The notes below the pieces were generated by a model. That model saw nothing but the letters and a program-made list of their open reading frames with translations, made no database searches and was not told the DNA's origin. The translations under genes and the position numbers were made by a program. Below, piece after piece: positions 7,414 through 8,365 of a stretch of DNA of 8,365 nucleotides. Position 1 is the first letter of the stretch; each line of letters opens with the position of its first letter. Source of the DNA: Pseudomonadota bacterium (lineage in GTDB: Bacteria; Pseudomonadota; Gammaproteobacteria; Burkholderiales; Burkholderiaceae); the NCBI GenBank assembly GCA_029777935.1, contig JAKORH010000326.1, positions 1 to 8,365 on the forward strand, read 5' to 3'.

Positions 7414-7568
7414 GCGAAGAACTCATCGGATGTGACGACGCTGATCTGGCCCGCCCGAATACCGGTTTCGATAACTGAATGCACAGCCGCGTGGTACGGC
7501 ACGCGACTGGGAACGCCGTAGAGGCCGGTCCGGGCCAGAAAGCGCAGACGAATGTTCCCGAATTCCAA
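7251..7568 (-). pseudogene. Unrecognised coding-like fragment antisense to the rmlD 3' end
   Basis: This minus-strand frame reads EFGNIRLRFLARTGLYGV, then VPYHAAVHSVIETGIRAGQ, then SVVTSDEFFAYDFEQLAPDL between 7568 and about 7390. It has varied amino-acid composition and mostly C or G in third positions, unlike a typical shadow frame. A TAG at 7572-7574 lies just upstream and there is no ATG, only TTG at 7566-7568, so the beginning is missing or misjoined. Past about 7390 the frame is simply the antisense of rmlD (SPHSAANAQPNATF onward) and probably has no meaning. I do not recognise the family. It may be the 3' part of a gene fused to the end of rmlD by rearrangement. It could also be a chance open frame. 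Confidence 0.35.
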
Positions 7569-7585
7569 CGCCTATTGGTCTGCAA

Positions 7586-8164
7586 TCAAAGGCAAGGTTT
7601 TCCAGTGTTTCTGTGATAGCAGCCACCTCCCACGTCGCCCCAGCCGCTTCCGGAGGGCATCCCGGCACCGCAACTCCACTGGACTAGGTTTGAGCCCGAG
7701 CAGAAAGTGCCACCAGGATAGGTCGTGACCTGAAAGCCATTCCATTGGTCCGTGCTGACGGCGTACCCCTGCACCAGATCACCAGCGTAGACGCTGTTGA
7801 GTGTCCAGTGAGATGCATCGGTATCGAGAGCAATTGCCCCTGCCTTCGGATCCTTGGTGTGGCCCCTCTTGATTACCTCCAAGATTCTTGGCAGAAAGTC
7901 GAAGCTGTTATAGATATACGCGCCAAACGGTTGGGCACGCGTTCCGCCCGAGTTCTCGACATTGTCATCGAGACAGAATTGGTTGTCCGGTGACTTGTCA
8001 TAATCCGGGCACCACGAAACGGCGTTTGATGGTGGTAGCGGAGGATTGCGGCCAAGTTCAATCTGATAGTAGAGAACCTGCGGCGGCGGACCCTGACCCT
8101 GCGGTGGAGATGAATTGAGGATGAATGAGAAGATCTGGCGAGCGAACTGACATGGAAGCTGATT
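7586..8164 (-). pseudogene. 5'-truncated gene for an unrecognised Cys-rich protein, cut by an IS
   Basis: On the minus strand a frame runs without a stop from the IS edge to a TGA at 7586-7588, about 192 residues. There is no good start inside, so this is the C-terminal part of a longer protein. From N to C it shows FARQIFSFILNSSPPQGQG with a Gln/Gly/Pro-rich stretch, QVLYYQIELGRNPPLPPSNA, WCPDYD, QFCLDDN, YNSFDFLPRILEVIKRGHTK, GAIALDTDASHWTLNSVYAG, FCSGSN, QWSCGAG, GWGDVGGGCYHR and a final GKPCL. The seven cysteines and the Gly/Trp/Tyr-rich tail suggest an exported, disulfide-bonded protein, but its signal region is missing and I do not recognise the family. Third positions carry more A and T than in the rml genes, so it may have come by transfer. 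The upstream half should lie beyond the right end of the insertion sequence, outside this window. Confidence 0.6.
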
Positions 8165-8190
8165 GGAGCCTGTCCGGAATTTTGTGTGTG
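8165..8190. repeat. Probable left terminal inverted repeat of the IS
   Basis: GGAGCCTGTCCGGAATTTTG followed by a TGTGTG run. It is identified from position (just before the transposase gene, at the break in the cysteine-rich frame) and from likeness to IS256-family ends. Its partner is not in the window, so the length of the match cannot be measured. Confidence 0.55.
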
Positions 8191-8221
8191 AGGCATAGCA
8201 TGACGAGCGAGAGGAGAAGCT

Positions 8222-8365
8222 ATGCCGAGCAAGACCAAGAAGGCGGCCGCCGCGCTGCCGACGATTCCGAAGGAACTGATTGACCAGTTCGTCACCGGCC
8301 CCATGAGCGCCGAGGCGGTCAACAGCGCCTCCATGGCGTTCAAGAAGGCGCTGATCGAGCGCGCC
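8222..8365 (+). CDS. IS256-family transposase, N-terminal fragment
   Basis: DDE-type (mutator-like) transposase that would move the insertion sequence by cutting and rejoining DNA at its terminal repeats. Only the first 48 residues are present; the gene runs off the right edge. They read MPSKTKKAAAALPTIPKEL, then IDQFVTGPMSAEAVNSASMA, then FKKALIERA. The pattern IPKELIDQ, a short spacer, then FKKALIERA is the characteristic start of IS256-family transposases, where LxERALxAELxxHLG normally follows. AGGAG at 8212-8216, five bases before the ATG, is a good ribosome site. The catalytic Asp, Asp and Glu would lie beyond the window, so whether the enzyme is intact is unknown. Confidence 0.85.
   Translation, partial: MPSKTKKAAAALPTIPKELIDQFVTGPMSAEAVNSASMAFKKALIERA

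Larger units (their letters stand above)
8165..8365 (+). mobile_element. Left end of an IS256-family insertion sequence (partial)
   Basis: The element begins near 8165, where the text changes from the cysteine-rich reading frame to GGAGCCTGTCCGGAATTTTG. This resembles IS256-family terminal inverted repeats, in which TGTCCGGAATTTTGTGT-type ends are common. The transposase starts 57 bases inside, the usual spacing for this group. The right end, the opposite terminal repeat and the direct target repeats (usually 8-9 bp for this family) lie outside the window, so the exact boundary is uncertain by a few bases. Confidence 0.7.

Noticed and set aside
7873..8343. Minus-strand frame of 156 codons spanning the IS end
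   Set aside because: It crosses the transposase start and the terminal repeat. Its Ser/Arg-rich product is a shadow of the transposase and the cysteine-rich frame.

Overview
The window is GC-rich, with mostly G/C-ending codons in the main genes and GC-rich hairpin repeats between genes. Together with the gene families, this suggests a Gram-negative proteobacterium, probably gamma or beta and possibly Xanthomonadales-like; that placement is inference. The content is a surface-polysaccharide (O-antigen, capsule or exopolysaccharide) locus whose right end has been broken by mobile DNA.

Layout. (1) Bases 1-188 hold no clear gene but contain a large nested inverted repeat downstream of rmlB. (2) rmlB (dTDP-glucose 4,6-dehydratase) lies on the minus strand at 189-1262. 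(3) Bases 1263-1519 hold a second cluster of REP-like hairpins. (4) A SAM-dependent methyltransferase (1520-2557) and a 1274-residue multidomain protein (2561-6385) form a tight minus-strand operon with a 3-base gap. The large protein reads, in order, methyltransferase, beta-rich domain, coiled coil, GT2 glycosyltransferase, GT-B (GT4-like) glycosyltransferase. (5) A 101-base divergent intergenic region follows. (6) rmlD (dTDP-4-dehydrorhamnose reductase) lies on the plus strand at 6487-7413. (7) The segment 7414-8164 is less GC-rich. It carries debris on the minus strand: an unrecognised coding-like fragment that runs antisense into the 3' end of rmlD, and the C-terminal part of an unrecognised cysteine-rich protein. 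(8) From about 8165 to the edge is the left end of an IS256-family insertion sequence with the first 48 codons of its transposase. It cuts the cysteine-rich gene.

How the genes fit together. RmlB and RmlD catalyse steps 2 and 4 of dTDP-L-rhamnose synthesis; rmlA and rmlC are not in the window. The multidomain protein has two candidate glycosyltransferase modules that could use dTDP-rhamnose or other donors, and an N-terminal methyltransferase. Next to it is a second, free-standing methyltransferase. Together they suggest a rhamnose-containing glycan whose sugars, or chain end, are methylated. Methyltransferase, coiled coil and glycosyltransferases in one chain recall the logic of terminator/molecular-ruler systems such as WbdD of E. 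coli O9a, but nothing here proves that role.
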